Positions 16,544 through 23,807 of a DNA stretch of 64,000 bases are shown here, piece by piece. The stretch comes from Streptomyces odontomachi (GTDB taxonomy: Bacteria; Actinomycetota; Actinomycetes; Streptomycetales; Streptomycetaceae). The stretch's first letter is position 1, and each line of letters starts with the position of its first letter. The translations under genes were made by a program, and so were the position numbers. The stretch covers positions 124,001-188,000 of the forward strand of contig NZ_JAMJWG010000004.1 in assembly GCF_024435355.1 (NCBI RefSeq), in the 5' to 3' direction. The notes below the pieces were generated by a model, which worked only from the letters and a program-made list of their open reading frames with translations, made no database searches and was not told where the DNA came from.

Positions 16544-17092
16544 ATGGTCGTCGGATTCCTCAAAGGGCTTGCACACCTGGTGGCCTGGGCGGTTGCGGCT
16601 GGGGCGGCGGTCACGCTGGCATGGTGGGGGGTGCACACGGTGATGGAGGGAACCGTGTACGACCCGCCGAGCGCCGTGCCCGTCGCCGGCAGCAGCGGGA
16701 CGTCCCAGCCGGTGACGTCGGCCACCCGCCGGCCGAAGCCCACCCCGACGGCGACCGGGACGCCCACGCCGACGCCGCCCGCGCGGTCCCCCCGGCCGAC
16801 CAAGTCCGAGCCGCGCCGGACCCCGCCGCCCAGTGCATCGTCGAACGCACCGGACGACGAGCCGGCGGACGGCGTCATCCGCCCCTACGACACCAAGGGC
16901 GGACGGGTCGTGCTGGACATCGGCAAGACCAAGGCGTCGCTGGTGTCGGCGTCGCCGAGGTCCGGGTGGTCGATGCGGGTGTGGAAGACGTCCACGTGGA
17001 TCCGGGTGGAGTTCACGTCGGACACCGCCGAGGTGTCGTTGATCTGCGACTGGTACCACCAGCAGCCGCAGGTGCAGATCGTGGACGGGTGA
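16544..17092 (+). CDS. Single-pass membrane protein with Pro/Thr-rich linker
   Basis: The protein has 182 residues. One N-terminal membrane helix (residues 7-30, LAHLVAWAVAAGAAVTLAWWGV) is followed by a long linker rich in P, T and S (about 55-105), then a small domain (VIRPYDTKGGRVVLDIG to the end) with several tryptophans. The topology suggests that the C-terminal domain is outside the cell. The family is not recognised. The ATG at 16544 has AGGATGG upstream; longer in-frame starts lack one. It is divergent from the two-component genes, so it could be a target or accessory sensor, but nothing proves this. Confidence 0.65.
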   Translation: MVVGFLKGLAHLVAWAVAAGAAVTLAWWGVHTVMEGTVYDPPSAVPVAGSSGTSQPVTSATRRPKPTPTATGTPTPTPPARSPRPTKSEPRRTPPPSASSNAPDDEPADGVIRPYDTKGGRVVLDIGKTKASLVSASPRSGWSMRVWKTSTWIRVEFTSDTAEVSLICDWYHQQPQVQIVDG

Positions 17093-17106
17093 CGGCTGGG
17101 GCCGGC

Positions 17107-18291
17107 TCAGGGACGCCGGGCGGGCAGCGGACCGATGGAGGGCTGGGGGCGCTCCCCCACTGCCCTGGACGGGCGTGGGAGGTACCCCCATCCACGCCCC
17201 TTGAGGCGGTGGGGGAGGGTGAGCAGCGCGGCACGCAGGTCCGTGGCCAGCCGTCCCAGCCCTCCCAGATCGGTGATGCCCTCGGTGTCGGCGATGGCCC
17301 CGGCGACGACCCCCAGCCGGTGGGCGAGGCGCTGGCGGGCCGTCGCCGTACCCCAGCGCCAGTCGTCGTGCGGGATCCTGGCCAACTGGTCGGTGGTGCC
17401 GCGGTGGGCCCGCTGGACCAGCGCGTCGCCCCGCAGCAGCCAGCCGGCGCAGGCGTCGGTGAGGTCGCCCTGCACCTCGGTGCCCGTCGCGGCGCGCCAG
17501 GCCGTGCGGTAGGCGGTCTCCGCCGCCGTCAGCAGCGGTGCGGCGGGGGCCGTGGCACACCAGCAGGTGGGGAAGCCGATACGCAGGTAGGCGAGTTCCA
17601 CGATGCCGTGGCCGAGCGCGGCCTGTTCGAAGTCGATGAACCTGACGCCGTCGGCGGTGTGCATGTCGTTGCCGGGACATGGATCGCCGTGCAGCAGCGC
17701 ATGGCCCGGCGTGCCGGTCAGCCGGTCCACCAGCGCGTCCAACTCGACGCGCACCCCGGCCGGCACCGGGACGCCGAGGGCCTGGGCGAGCCCCAGGAAG
17801 GAGTCGACGTCGGCCCCGGTCGGCCCGGCCCAGTCAGGGAGATCGCCGTCGAGGACGCCGTGGGGCACGGTCACCGAAGTGGTAGCGGCATGGAGCCGGG
17901 CGAGTGCCGTGGCGTAGCCGACGATCCAGTCCTCGGCGGGCGGCCGGTGCTCCAGATGTTCCAGTACCAGCACGCGGGCGTCCGGATCGGTCCCGAGCAG
18001 GGCAGGCACGACGGGCGGCCGGACACGCGACGCCAGCCGCAGCGCGGCCACCTCGCGTGCGTAGCGCTCGTCTGCTCCCGGGCCCTCGACGAGTTGCTTG
18101 ATCACCACGGGGCTGCCGGACAGCTCCGCCCGCCACACCCGCGAACGCGGACTGCTGCCCAGCGTGCGGGCCCGGACCGGCCGGCCCAGCTCGCCGCGCA
18201 ACCGCTCCCCGAACGGTGGTCGGCGGAACGGAAGCTTCGACGGGAGCAGTCGCCCGGGAAGCGGGCTGCGGAAACGACGTCGTGACGGCAC
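17107..18291 (-). CDS. Aminoglycoside-phosphotransferase-fold protein
   Basis: The protein has about 394 residues. Kinase-like fold: VVIKQLVEGPG (ATP lysine), LVLEHLEHRPP hinge, catalytic HGDPCPGN (HGDxxxxN) and metal-binding FIDFEQAALG. This fold phosphorylates antibiotics, choline or sugars; no resistance role can be claimed. No clear ribosome site exists. GTG 18291 is preceded by CACGAT at six bases, perhaps a leaderless start, while GTG 18327 is also open. A streptomycete-type intergenic repeat (17143-17214) forms part of the last 30 or so codons, so the C-terminus may be a recent read-through extension. Confidence 0.75.
   Translation of the reverse strand: MPSRRRFRSPLPGRLLPSKLPFRRPPFGERLRGELGRPVRARTLGSSPRSRVWRAELSGSPVVIKQLVEGPGADERYAREVAALRLASRVRPPVVPALLGTDPDARVLVLEHLEHRPPAEDWIVGYATALARLHAATTSVTVPHGVLDGDLPDWAGPTGADVDSFLGLAQALGVPVPAGVRVELDALVDRLTGTPGHALLHGDPCPGNDMHTADGVRFIDFEQAALGHGIVELAYLRIGFPTCWCATAPAAPLLTAAETAYRTAWRAATGTEVQGDLTDACAGWLLRGDALVQRAHRGTTDQLARIPHDDWRWGTATARQRLAHRLGVVAGAIADTEGITDLGGLGRLATDLRAALLTLPHRLKGRGWGYLPRPSRAVGERPQPSIGPLPARRP
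17143..17214. repeat. Intergenic-type repeat lying inside a gene 3' end
   Basis: The segment has GGGGGCGCTCCCCC, then a GGGCGTGGGAGGTACCCCCA core and a GAGGCGGTGGGGG tail. It forms hairpins and looks like a repeat often found between streptomycete genes. Here it lies within the C-terminal coding part of the phosphotransferase-like gene. Confidence 0.5.
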
Positions 18292-18386
18292 CCGATCATC
18301 GTGCAGGGCCGCCCGGTGCGGGTCCACCGACTTACGGGGTTGTGCGGCCTGCCCGCGCCCGGTGCTCGAAGGCCGGGGTGGTGTCG

Positions 18387-19277
18387 TCAGGTGAAGGCGG
18401 ACGGGGGCGGGGCCGGGGAGGCCGTGGCTCCGCTGTCGTGGACGGGGCGTGCACCGCCCGTGAAGTCGGTGAGGGACTTGCCGTGTTCCACGCGGCCGGG
18501 ATGCGGGTCGGCGGCGGCACGACGGGTGAGGTCGGCGACGGGCAGCGGGCGGGCCGAGGCGAGCAGTACGGCGTTCCCGAAGCGTTTGCCGCGCAGTACG
18601 GCCGGGTCGGCGACGAGGGCCAGCTCGGGGAAGACGCCGGCCGCCGTCGCGATCTGACCGCGCAGGTGGGTCAGCGGCGGGCCGTCGGCCAGGTTGGCGG
18701 CGTAGTGGCCGGCGGGGGTGAGGACCCTGCGGACCTCGGTGAGGAACTCCGTGGTGGTGAGGTGGGCCGGGGTGCGGGCCGCGCTGAAGACATCGGTGAT
18801 CACCAGGTCGGCCCAGCCGTCCGGGAGCTTGGCGAGCGCGGCGCGCGCGTCGGCACAGCGCACCCGGATCCGGGCGCCCGGATCCAGCGGCAGCGCCCGG
18901 CGCACCAGCGCCACGAGGGCCGCGTCGCGTTCGACGACCTGCTGCGTGGCACGGGGGCGGGTGGCGGCGGTGTAGCGGGCCAGCGTGAAGGCTCCGCCGC
19001 CGAGGTGCAGGACGTGCAGCGGTCGGCCGGCCGGGGCGGCGAGGTCGATGACGTGGCCGAGCCGGCGCTGGTAGGCGAAGTCGAGGTACGCCGGGTCGTC
19101 CAGGTCGACGTGGGACTGCGGTGCGCCGTCGAGGAGCAGGCTCCAGGCGTGCGGGCGGTCCGGGTCGGGAACCAGTTCGGCCCGGCCGCCCTCGACGTCC
19201 TCGGCAACCAAGGCCGCGGAGCGGCGCGCCCGGCGACCGCCCTTCTGCCTCGCCGTCCGGTCGTTCGCCCTCGCCAT
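18387..19277 (-). CDS. Spermidine-synthase-like methyltransferase-fold protein
   Basis: The protein has 296 residues. The Rossmann SAM-binding core is visible: HLGGGAFTLARY near 88-99, an acidic end to beta-2 (VVERDAALV), RVRCADARAAL and DLVITDVFSA. This is the layout of SpeE-type aminopropyltransferases and their uncharacterised relatives. The N-terminal catalytic beta-domain of true spermidine synthases is short here (SLLLDGAPQSHVDLDDP), so polyamine synthesis is not assured. Start: ATG 19277 is preceded by GATAAT at six bases, fitting a leaderless transcript; longer upstream frames lie in repeat DNA. Confidence 0.75.
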   Translation of the reverse strand: MARANDRTARQKGGRRARRSAALVAEDVEGGRAELVPDPDRPHAWSLLLDGAPQSHVDLDDPAYLDFAYQRRLGHVIDLAAPAGRPLHVLHLGGGAFTLARYTAATRPRATQQVVERDAALVALVRRALPLDPGARIRVRCADARAALAKLPDGWADLVITDVFSAARTPAHLTTTEFLTEVRRVLTPAGHYAANLADGPPLTHLRGQIATAAGVFPELALVADPAVLRGKRFGNAVLLASARPLPVADLTRRAAADPHPGRVEHGKSLTDFTGGARPVHDSGATASPAPPPSAFT

Positions 19278-19355
19278 GGGTTCATTATCCGCCGCCACCG
19301 TGGCCGGGCCGCCGGCCGGGGTGCCCCGGTCGCACGTGACCGTGGACGTGGCTGG

Positions 19356-19461
19356 GCCGGTCGTCCGGGGCGCCCGGTGCCGTTCACGTGACCGCACGTC
19401 GTGGCTACGCCGGTCGTCCGGGGCGCCCGGTGCCGTTCACGTGACCGTGCGTCGTGGCCTG
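19356..19461 (+). repeat. 53-bp tandem duplication
   Basis: Two copies start at 19356 and 19409, each opening GCCGGTCGTCCGGGGCGCCC and containing GTTCACGTGACCG. The first 39 bases are identical. A partial CACGTGACCGTGGACGTGGC copy precedes them at about 19334. Confidence 0.75.
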
Positions 19462-19543
19462 TGCCCACCCGTTCCGCCCTGCGGAACGACTGCCCACAGA
19501 GGGTTTGGGGTGTCCCCTTGTCCCGGGGGTGCCGAAGGGCCGC

Positions 19544-19677
19544 CTTTGGTGGGGTGGGTGGGTCGGTGTCGTGGGGGTATGTACGTGCTCGGCCGGCGCG
19601 ATTGCCCTGGACCGTGAGTTCACCGGCACCCAGCGGCGGTCCTGCGCGCGCACATACCCCCACGACACCTCCCGTCT
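19544..19677 (+). repeat. Palindromic-ended element, copy 3 (forward)
   Basis: The core runs from GGGGGTATGTACGTGCTCGG (19573) to CCTGCGCGCGCACATACCCC (19660). Its interior is closely similar to the reverse complement of copy 4 (GGACCG, TTCACCGGCAC and CGGCGGTCCTG shared), so the pair could form a long hairpin across a spacer of about 130 bases. Confidence 0.65.
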
Positions 19678-19785
19678 CAGACGCGGCTCTCCCCCGGTGG
19701 TTCGTTTTTCCTTCCTCCACCTCTTCGGGGTGTCGCCCCCCCCTACGGGCATGGGGCAAGGCTCACCGGGGTGCGGGTCGCGTAC

Positions 19786-19911
19786 GAGACGGGAGGGGGC
19801 GTGGGGGATGTGCGCGCGCAGGACCGCCGCCGAGTGCCGGTGAACTAACGGTCCACGATCATCGCGCCGGCCGAGCACGTACATCCCCCACGCCCCCGAC
19901 CCACAACGAAA
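19786..19911 (-). repeat. Palindromic-ended element, copy 4 (reverse)
   Basis: An inverted partner of copy 3: GGGGGATGTGCGCGCGCAGG at its left and CGAGCACGTACATCCCCCAC at its right, with the GTCGGG/TTTCGT-type outer flank. As in pair 1-2, the CGCGCGCA ends face inward. Confidence 0.65.
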
Positions 19912-19990
19912 CAGAAGGCGACACCAGCCACAGGCGCACCCGCACTCGCCAACGCGCACCAGCACACCGGCACACGCCGCGCACATCAAA

Positions 19991-20057
19991 GCCCGTCCGG
20001 CGATTGAGGACGAGGCCGTCAAGGCCGACAAGGGGGGCCTGGGGGCAAAGCCCCCAG
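19991..20057 (+). repeat. GTCCGGCG...GGGGGC intergenic repeat, copy A
   Basis: GCCCGTCCGGCGATTGAGGA, then GACGAGGCCGTCAAGGCCGACA, here cited only by its first 18 bases GACGAGGCCGTCAAGGCC, then a GGGGGC-AAA-GCCCCC hairpin. It is nearly identical to 52533-52598. It lies 36 bases past the stop of the minus-strand gene at 20094 and probably works as a terminator hairpin. Confidence 0.75.
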
Positions 20058-20093
20058 CGGGGCAACCACGGGACCCCGCGTGGGCCGGACGCG

Positions 20094-20573
20094 TCAGTGA
20101 CAGTTGTCCGCAACCTCAATCAGCCGCGCCGCCGCACCCAGCGCAACCCGCAACACCGTCGGGTCGGTCACCCGCCCCCCGTCACCGGGCGGCAACAACC
20201 ACCCGGTGCCCGCAACGGGAGGCGGCGCAAACGGCCCCGTACCACGCCCAAGGGTCCGAATGCAGGCGCTTCCGGGCACATCCCACGCATCCGCGGTGCC
20301 AGGCGGCACGAGAAAGCCAAGGGTGTCGCAGGAACCGTCGTGCAGAACGGGCCCCACGGCGGCGGCCCCACAGCGCCGGAGGATGTCCACCGCCTCCAGG
20401 CCCTGGCGGGTCGGCACGGTGACCAGGTCACAGGACCGGCCGTGGGCGTCGCCGGCGGCCGACCGGTGCCCCCGGGCGGTACCGTACGACGCGGCGGGCC
20501 CCGGCCTCGCCCCTGGTGCGCCACCTGCCCGCTCGACGCCGTGCACGCCGTCCGGACCCACGAAGTTGAACAC
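20094..20573 (-). CDS. Conserved hypothetical, degenerate prim-pol-like family
   Basis: The protein has 159 residues. GTG 20573 has GAGGAGG five bases upstream, so it is a real gene. The core reads CDLVTVPTRQGLEAVDILRR, then GPVLHDG, LGFLVPPGTADAWDVPG and a Trp-Leu-Leu-Pro-Pro stretch. The same pattern (DxVxVPxxxGxxxxDxL...GPVxxxxG...FxxPPGTA) occurs in the larger protein at 46906-47715, so the two are distant paralogues. This resembles the N-terminal domain of bifunctional DNA primase/polymerases without a visible catalytic acidic triad. The function is unknown. Confidence 0.7.
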   Translation of the reverse strand: MFNFVGPDGVHGVERAGGAPGARPGPAASYGTARGHRSAAGDAHGRSCDLVTVPTRQGLEAVDILRRCGAAAVGPVLHDGSCDTLGFLVPPGTADAWDVPGSACIRTLGRGTGPFAPPPVAGTGWLLPPGDGGRVTDPTVLRVALGAAARLIEVADNCH

Positions 20574-21085
20574 GATTCCTCCTCGTTCGAGCTCACTCCC
20601 GTCGCCCGGGTCCGGGAACGCACTGCTTCCCTCCCGGTGCCCGCCGCCCGGCTCAACGCGCTCGGAGGCCTTTGGCTACGGCATATTCCCGCCGCACGGG
20701 AGGGTGAGACATAAAGGAACGAAGGTGGGATAGTCGGCTCATATGGCGAGTTGACCCTGCCGAGCCGGTCACGCAACGTCACTGATGACGTGGCCGCCGT
20801 CGGACGGGAGCGCGTCCACGCCATCGGCCTTGACGGTTCCGTCGCACATAGCCGCACCCCAAGCCACGTCCCGGTTTCCGGCGCAGGCCGGCTCGGCGCG
20901 ACCGGGTAAGCGCCGACCGTCGCACTCGTTCTCGACATCGCGCGCGGCGCAACGTTGTGTAATCGAGGGGCGCGTACGGCGGCGTGGGCGCCCCTGCCGC
21001 ACACCGAGATCCGGCCGAACGATCAGCCAGGCTCCGTTTCCCGGCCGCATGCGACCCGGCCCTGACTGACATCTCGTCCCTATGG

Positions 21086-21123
21086 GTAGCCGCGCACCGA
21101 AAAGACGTAGCCGCGCACCGAAA
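21086..21123 (+). repeat. 17-base direct repeat at 21-bp period
   Basis: GTAGCCGCGCACCGAAA occurs identically at 21086 and 21107, exactly two helical turns apart, about 330 bases upstream of the PAP2 gene. Confidence 0.7.
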
Positions 21124-21175
21124 CGGCAGGGGGCACCACGGCGACGACAGCGGGCGAGGAGGCACCTGGCGGTGG

Positions 21176-21224
21176 CCCCTCAGAGGGACGGCGATCCCTT
21201 AGAGGAGCGGTGACCCCTCAGAGG
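21176..21224 (+). promoter_or_regulatory. Three CCCCTCAGAGG sites at 19-bp period
   Basis: CCCCTCAGAGG (21176), TCCCTTAGAGG (21195) and CCCCTCAGAGG (21214) are evenly spaced by 19 bases. Each contains CCTCAGAGG or CCTTAGAGG, a short palindrome. Regular phasing suggests cooperative binding of a regulator. Confidence 0.45.
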
Positions 21225-21447
21225 ACTCGCCCGAGGACTCCCCTGACCACGACTCCGTTGGTCAGATCATTGCGAGAGTCCTTCCCTGGCAACCCGGCCG
21301 AAGGCGACTGCGTCTATGACGATCAGGGGGCGGCCCATGGCGGTCGATCACATACGCCATACAGTGGGCCGGTGGCCGCCAAGGCCACGAGCCGGCGCAT
21401 TTGGGCATGCTACGGGCCACGAGACGGAGAGTAGGGAGACCGAACGG

Positions 21448-22434
21448 ATGCCGCAGACCGACGCACCGGTCACCGGGGCGACAGGGGGCAGCCGGCTCCG
21501 CTGGTGGACCGAACTGCTACTGATCGCGGTGGTGTACGCGTTGTACACCGCAGGTCGGATGATCGCCCGGACCAACGCGGACCAGGGCGCCATCGACCAC
21601 GGCCTGGCCATCCTGGACGTCGAAAGGGTCCTTCACCTCGACGTGGAGGAGCCGCTGAACCGTATCTTCACCGCCCACCTGTGGATAGGTCTGCCGGCCG
21701 ACTTCTGGTACGCGACGCTGCACTACGGGGTCACGCCCGCGATAGCCGTCTGGCTCTTCCGCACCCGCCCACAGGTGTACCGCGACGCGCGCGCCTGGCT
21801 GCTGGCCGCCACCTTCATCGGGTTGATCGGCTTCATGTTGCTGCCGACCTGCCCGCCGCGGCTGCTCCCGGCCGACCATGGATTCGTCGACGTCATGAAG
21901 GAGTTCAGCTCCTACGGCTGGTGGGGCGGTGAAGCGAGCGCGCCCCGCGGTCTGGGCGGCATGACCAACCAGTACGCGGCGATGCCGTCGCTGCACGTCG
22001 GCTGGGCGCTGTGGTGCGGCCTGATGCTGTGGCGGCACGGCCGGGCGCCCTGGACGCGGGTGGCCGCGATCGGCTATCCGCTGATCACCACCATCGTGGT
22101 GATGGGCACCGCCAACCACTATCTCCTGGACGGGATCGCCGGCGTCGCCGTCACAGGCCTCGGTCTGCTGCTGACCCGGCCCTCCCTCTGGCTGGCCGAC
22201 GTCATCAAGGACAGGCTGACCGCACGCCTGGTGCCGGTGCAGGGCACCGTGCAGGGCACCGCCGCCGCGCGGAGCACCTCCACAGGCACCGGGCATGACA
22301 TCGGTTCCGCAATTGTCGGTGACGGATGCCAGACTTCGGCGGGTGAGCGAATACCCCGACAGCGCAAGCAGCGCGCCGAGCCGAGCGCCCGCCCCGCCGA
22401 CGCGGGGGACGGCGCTGCGGCAGCAGCTCGCTGA
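21448..22434 (+). CDS. PAP2-superfamily integral membrane protein
   Basis: The protein has 328 residues and about six membrane helices. Active-site motifs of the PAP2 fold are present: PSLH in YAAMPSLHVGWALW, and NHYLLDGIAG (His and Asp of the third motif). Its topology resembles the inositolphosphotransferase (AUR1-like) branch as well as phosphatidate phosphatases. It acts on a lipid phosphate in the membrane; the substrate is unknown. ATG 21448 follows AGGGAG at nine bases. Its hydrophilic tail of about 65 residues overlaps the next gene by 92 bases and carries that gene's promoter. Confidence 0.8.
   Translation: MPQTDAPVTGATGGSRLRWWTELLLIAVVYALYTAGRMIARTNADQGAIDHGLAILDVERVLHLDVEEPLNRIFTAHLWIGLPADFWYATLHYGVTPAIAVWLFRTRPQVYRDARAWLLAATFIGLIGFMLLPTCPPRLLPADHGFVDVMKEFSSYGWWGGEASAPRGLGGMTNQYAAMPSLHVGWALWCGLMLWRHGRAPWTRVAAIGYPLITTIVVMGTANHYLLDGIAGVAVTGLGLLLTRPSLWLADVIKDRLTARLVPVQGTVQGTAAARSTSTGTGHDIGSAIVGDGCQTSAGERIPRQRKQRAEPSARPADAGDGAAAAAR
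22313..22335 (+). promoter_or_regulatory. DNA-damage-type (PafBC/RecA-NDp) leaderless promoter
   Basis: TTGTCGGTG at 22313-22321 matches the RecA-NDp element TTGTCRGTG exactly. Eight bases later CAGACT (22330-22335) stands at the -10 position (consensus TAnnnT, first base different). The -10 ends seven bases before GTG 22343, so transcription should begin at the start codon. The consensus is known from mycobacteria and other actinobacteria, where PafBC recognises it after DNA damage; its use here is inferred. Confidence 0.6.
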
Positions 22435-23692
22435 ACTGCGCGGCCCCACCCAGCCCCAGCCCCTGGACGCCCGCCGCCTCGCGGCACTCGCCGCCAACCC
22501 GGGGTGCAGACGGCGCGCGCTGCTGGACGGCGCAGGGGTGGACAAGGCAGCCCTGGCGCAGGCGCTCGGGGTGCCGTCCGGTTTCGGCCAGTCGCAGTTC
22601 GCGTTCATCCGAGGGCATGCCTTCGAAGCACGCGCCAAGGGCGACGGCGGGGCGGAGCTGCTGCGTCTGGTGCACCGCCACCTCGACCCGCGCGCCGAGC
22701 CACCCGCGCCCGGTCGGGTCCACGTCCCCGATCTGAAGGCCCCCACCCAGGAGGGGCGCACGGCGCGCACGGCCTTGGTGCTGCGGGAGGCGACCGGCGG
22801 TGGGGACACCTCCGCGGCAAGCCATATCTCCGGGGCAACGGATGCCTCCGGAGCACAGGACCGCTCCGGAGCACCGGAGAGAGCTCACCCGGCGCGTTAC
22901 GGGGCTCATGAGGCGGACGACGACGGTACCGGCGCGGCGGGCGACGGCGCCGCGGTGCCCGGCCCCGGTGGATGGACCCTGCTCGACCACCCGATGCTCG
23001 CGCTCGACGTGGCGGGCACGCCCGCGTTCCTCGAACCCGACGCGGTGGTGGTCCATCCGGACGGCCACTGGAGCGTCGTCGAGATCAAGTCCTTCCCGGT
23101 GGTGGACGGTGCCGCCGAGCCTTCCAAGGTCGGCGCTGCGGCCCGGCAGGCGGCGGTGTACGTGCTGGCCCTGGAGCAGCTGGCCCAGCGCATCGACCCG
23201 GCGCCCCGGGTCGGGCACGTCGTCCTGCTGGTGTGCCCGCGCAACTTCTCCAACCAGCCCACGGCGGCCCCCGTCGACGTGCGCAAGCAGCTTTCGGTGA
23301 CGCGGCGCCAGCTGGCCCGGCTCACCCGGATCGAGGACATCGCCCGCGAGCTGCCCGAGGGCACCGTCTTCGACCTGGACCAGTCCCCGGAGGAGCTGCG
23401 TTGCGCGGTCGACGCGGTGCCCGCGGCGTACGCGCCGGAGTGCCTGTCCGCCTGCGAGCTGGCGTTTGACTGCCGCGCGCGGGCCCGCGCCACGGGTGCG
23501 GTGACCGCACTGGGTCGGGCGATCCGCGGTGAGCTGGGCGGGCTGACGACGGTAGACGCGGTGCTGGCCGCCGCCCACGGCCTGGCCGGCGACGACCGGG
23601 ACCCCACGGTCAACGCCCTGCGCCGTGCGGCCGCCCTGCGCGCCGAGGCCCTGGAGGGTGGAGTGGCCGTGGAAGGTGGTGTGCTGTGCTGA
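22343..23692 (+). CDS. Cas4/RecB-like PD-(D/E)XK nuclease with Fe-S-type cysteines
   Basis: The protein has 449 residues. Nuclease motifs in order: RGHAFEA near residue 95, D233 (EPDAVVV), E247-x-K249 (VVEIKS), Q269-x3-Y273 (RQAAVYVLAL). Cysteines: C55 in NPGC near the N-terminus and C367, C371, C377 (CLSACELAFDC) near the C-terminus, the distant 1+3 arrangement that holds a 4Fe-4S cluster in Cas4 and AddB. C354 is extra. This implies a DNA exonuclease or end-processing nuclease. GTG 22343 lacks a ribosome site but fits the leaderless promoter; ATG 22295 is the alternative. A variable Ala/Gly/Ser-rich insert lies at about 125-205. It is the first gene of a three-gene cassette with a helicase. 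Confidence 0.75.
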   Translation: MSEYPDSASSAPSRAPAPPTRGTALRQQLAELRGPTQPQPLDARRLAALAANPGCRRRALLDGAGVDKAALAQALGVPSGFGQSQFAFIRGHAFEARAKGDGGAELLRLVHRHLDPRAEPPAPGRVHVPDLKAPTQEGRTARTALVLREATGGGDTSAASHISGATDASGAQDRSGAPERAHPARYGAHEADDDGTGAAGDGAAVPGPGGWTLLDHPMLALDVAGTPAFLEPDAVVVHPDGHWSVVEIKSFPVVDGAAEPSKVGAAARQAAVYVLALEQLAQRIDPAPRVGHVVLLVCPRNFSNQPTAAPVDVRKQLSVTRRQLARLTRIEDIARELPEGTVFDLDQSPEELRCAVDAVPAAYAPECLSACELAFDCRARARATGAVTALGRAIRGELGGLTTVDAVLAAAHGLAGDDRDPTVNALRRAAALRAEALEGGVAVEGGVLC

Positions 23693-23807
23693 CCGCCCTC
23701 GCGGTCGTGCCGGCCGCCCCGGGGCTTGCGCCCGGTCGCCCCGAACCCGCTCCCGTGCGCCGGGCGTCCGGCGGGCGGTCTCGGCGAGGGTGGCACGGGG
23801 AGTCGTC

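Larger units (their letters stand above)
19278..20093. other. Second gene-free repeat island
   Basis: About 0.8 kb with no credible gene. It holds a 53-bp tandem duplication, the second head-to-head pair of palindromic-ended elements, and a GTCCGGCG...GGGGGC repeat at its right end. Composition and organisation mirror the island at 5.2-6.35 kb. Confidence 0.65.
20574..21447. other. Gene-poor spacer upstream of the PAP2 gene
   Basis: About 0.87 kb. No frame has both a ribosome site and domain-like composition. Two short frames (21082-21213, 43 codons; 21210-21434, 74 codons) overlap by GTGA and lead toward the PAP2 gene, but their sequence is Arg/Pro-rich and repeat-derived. Two small repeat arrays (below) suggest regulatory DNA. 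Confidence 0.5.

Noticed and set aside
17148..17161. GGGGGCGCTCCCCC as a further CebR operator
   Set aside because: It lacks the TGGGAG half-sites and belongs to a longer hairpin repeat within a coding end.
20104..20733. 209-codon plus-strand frame opposite the small prim-pol-like gene
   Set aside because: The minus-strand gene has an ideal ribosome site and a paralogue; the plus frame has neither.
21082..21434. Two short overlapping frames before the PAP2 gene
   Set aside because: There is GTGA coupling, but the composition is repeat-derived, the first has no ribosome site and neither has protein-like character; kept only as a note in the spacer entry.
22343..23692. Cas4-like nuclease as part of a CRISPR adaptation module
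   Set aside because: No cas1, cas2 or repeat array is present; the partner genes are a helicase and an unknown protein.
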